Under the pieces are notes generated by a model that saw only the letters and a list, made by a program, of their open reading frames with translations, made no database searches and was not told the DNA's origin. Shown piece by piece: positions 63,304 to 64,000 of a stretch of 64,000 nucleotides of DNA. A program made the translations under genes and the position numbers. The first letter of the stretch is position 1; each line of letters begins with the position of its first letter. Source of the DNA: Butyrivibrio sp. AE3004 (GTDB lineage: Bacteria > Bacillota > Clostridia > Lachnospirales > Lachnospiraceae); NCBI RefSeq assembly GCF_000703165.1, contig NZ_JNLQ01000002.1, positions 1,364,001-1,428,000 on the forward strand, in the 5' to 3' direction.

Positions 63304-63978
63304 ATGGAAAAATTAAAAATAATGGTAGTGGATGATGAATCCAGAATGCGCAAACTTGTTAGGGATTTTCTTGTAAAGAATAATTTTGAAGTGATTGAAG
63401 CTGAAGATGGTCAGCAGGCTGTTGATTTATTTTTTGAAGAAAAAGATATTGCACTTATTATTCTTGATGTGATGATGCCCAAAATGGATGGCTGGCAGGT
63501 ATGCAGAGAAATAAGAGCATATTCAAAGGTGCCGATCATAATGCTGACAGCCAAGACAGAAGAGAGAGATGAGCTTCAGGGCTTTGAACTTGGTGTTGAT
63601 GAATACATCGGAAAACCTTTTAGCCCTAAAATTCTCGTAGCAAGAGTTGAGGCGATTTTACGCAGAACATCTCAAGGCTCAACTGAGGATATTATAGAAG
63701 CAGGCGGGATTGTAATAAATAAGGCTGCACATAATGTTACGATTGATGGCAATGAGATTGAGCTTTCTTTTAAAGAATTTGAGCTTCTTACATATTTTAT
63801 AGAAAATAAAGGAATAGCTCTTTCGAGAGAAAAAATACTCAATAATGTTTGGAATTACGATTATTTCGGCGACGCCAGAACAATAGATACACATGTAAAA
63901 AAACTCAGGGGAAAAATGGGTGAAAAGGGTGACCTTATAAAGACCATTTGGGGAATGGGATACAAATTTGAACCATAG
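63304..63978 (+). CDS. OmpR/PhoB-family response regulator
   Basis: 224 residues, complete. The receiver domain (1-118) has the acidic pair DDE (about 9-11), phosphoacceptor Asp55 in IILDVMMPKMDGW, Thr in MLTAKT and Lys in YIGKPFSP. The winged-helix output domain (about 127-222) has ELSFKEFELLTYFIENKG and RTIDTHVKKLRGKMGEKG with the usual ending IWGMGYKFE. GGAGAG lies upstream of ATG 63304. A sensor kinase gene probably begins beyond the window end; the last 22 bases show nothing. Confidence 0.95.
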   Translation: MEKLKIMVVDDESRMRKLVRDFLVKNNFEVIEAEDGQQAVDLFFEEKDIALIILDVMMPKMDGWQVCREIRAYSKVPIIMLTAKTEERDELQGFELGVDEYIGKPFSPKILVARVEAILRRTSQGSTEDIIEAGGIVINKAAHNVTIDGNEIELSFKEFELLTYFIENKGIALSREKILNNVWNYDYFGDARTIDTHVKKLRGKMGEKGDLIKTIWGMGYKFEP

Positions 63979-64000
63979 AATATTGAATTTGCCTATAGAT

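Overview
The window looks like a chromosome segment of a low-to-moderate GC, anaerobic, Gram-positive bacterium of the Lachnospiraceae (Butyrivibrio/Pseudobutyrivibrio-like). Reasons: strong AGGAGG-type ribosome binding sites throughout, T-box control of pheST, single-chain glycyl-tRNA synthetase, a redox repressor Rex, two cytosolic GH3 glycosidases, a Re-type citrate synthase-like gene beside a NADP isocitrate dehydrogenase, and a Na+-pumping biotin decarboxylase cluster. This assignment is inference from gene content; no rRNA or tRNA gene is seen. Almost all genes lie on the + strand; the exceptions are aroA, tyrA, one small unknown gene and a membrane J-domain gene.

Layout: (1) 1-8.5 kb: the 3' end of an esterase gene, T-box-pheS-pheT, an M18 aminopeptidase, queA, a PilZ protein and a UDP-glucose dehydrogenase-type gene. 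(2) 8.56-10.22 kb: a complete IS4-family element that has landed in the loop of the terminator shared by the convergent ugd-like gene and aroA. (3) 10.2-12.7 kb, minus strand: tyrA-aroA (aromatic amino acids). (4) 13-21.8 kb: a divergent EF-G paralogue, a membrane EAL phosphodiesterase, leuS and a chemoreceptor. (5) 21.9-25.4 kb: Re-citrate synthase-like gene, FCD-type GntR regulator and icd, preceded by a consensus promoter overlapped by an 18-bp perfect palindrome. Together these suggest a regulated 2-oxoglutarate/glutamate supply module. (6) 25.5-32.6 kb: two GH3 enzymes, an ABC-F ATPase and a small unknown gene. (7) 32.9-42.4 kb: rex, an unknown coiled-coil protein, NAD(P)HX repair enzyme, alr, the J-domain membrane protein, a CNNM/CorC-type transporter, yebC and a polytopic membrane protein with an acidic tail. 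(8) 42.5-54.7 kb: M16C peptidase, era, recO, a lipoprotein, glyQS, alaS, rpsU, a membrane phosphoesterase, scpA and scpB. (9) 54.9-60.3 kb: acyl-CoA carboxyltransferase, lipoprotein-OadG fusion, biotin carrier, OadB pump and an OadA/5S-type carboxyltransferase. (10) 60.4-64 kb: glycogen debranching-type enzyme, a membrane coiled-coil protein and an OmpR-type response regulator at the window edge.

The points most worth a second look are: the five-gene cluster that has both carboxyltransferase types of a transcarboxylase plus a Na+ pump; a 39-nt intergenic motif found twice at the same internal spacing; the palindromic operator at the citrate synthase-gntR-icd promoter; the IS insertion exactly in a terminator loop; a ~55-residue basic insertion in the KH domain of Era; and a hairpin between the Shine-Dalgarno sequence and start codon of the debranching-enzyme gene. 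Functions come from motif recognition only; no database search was possible.
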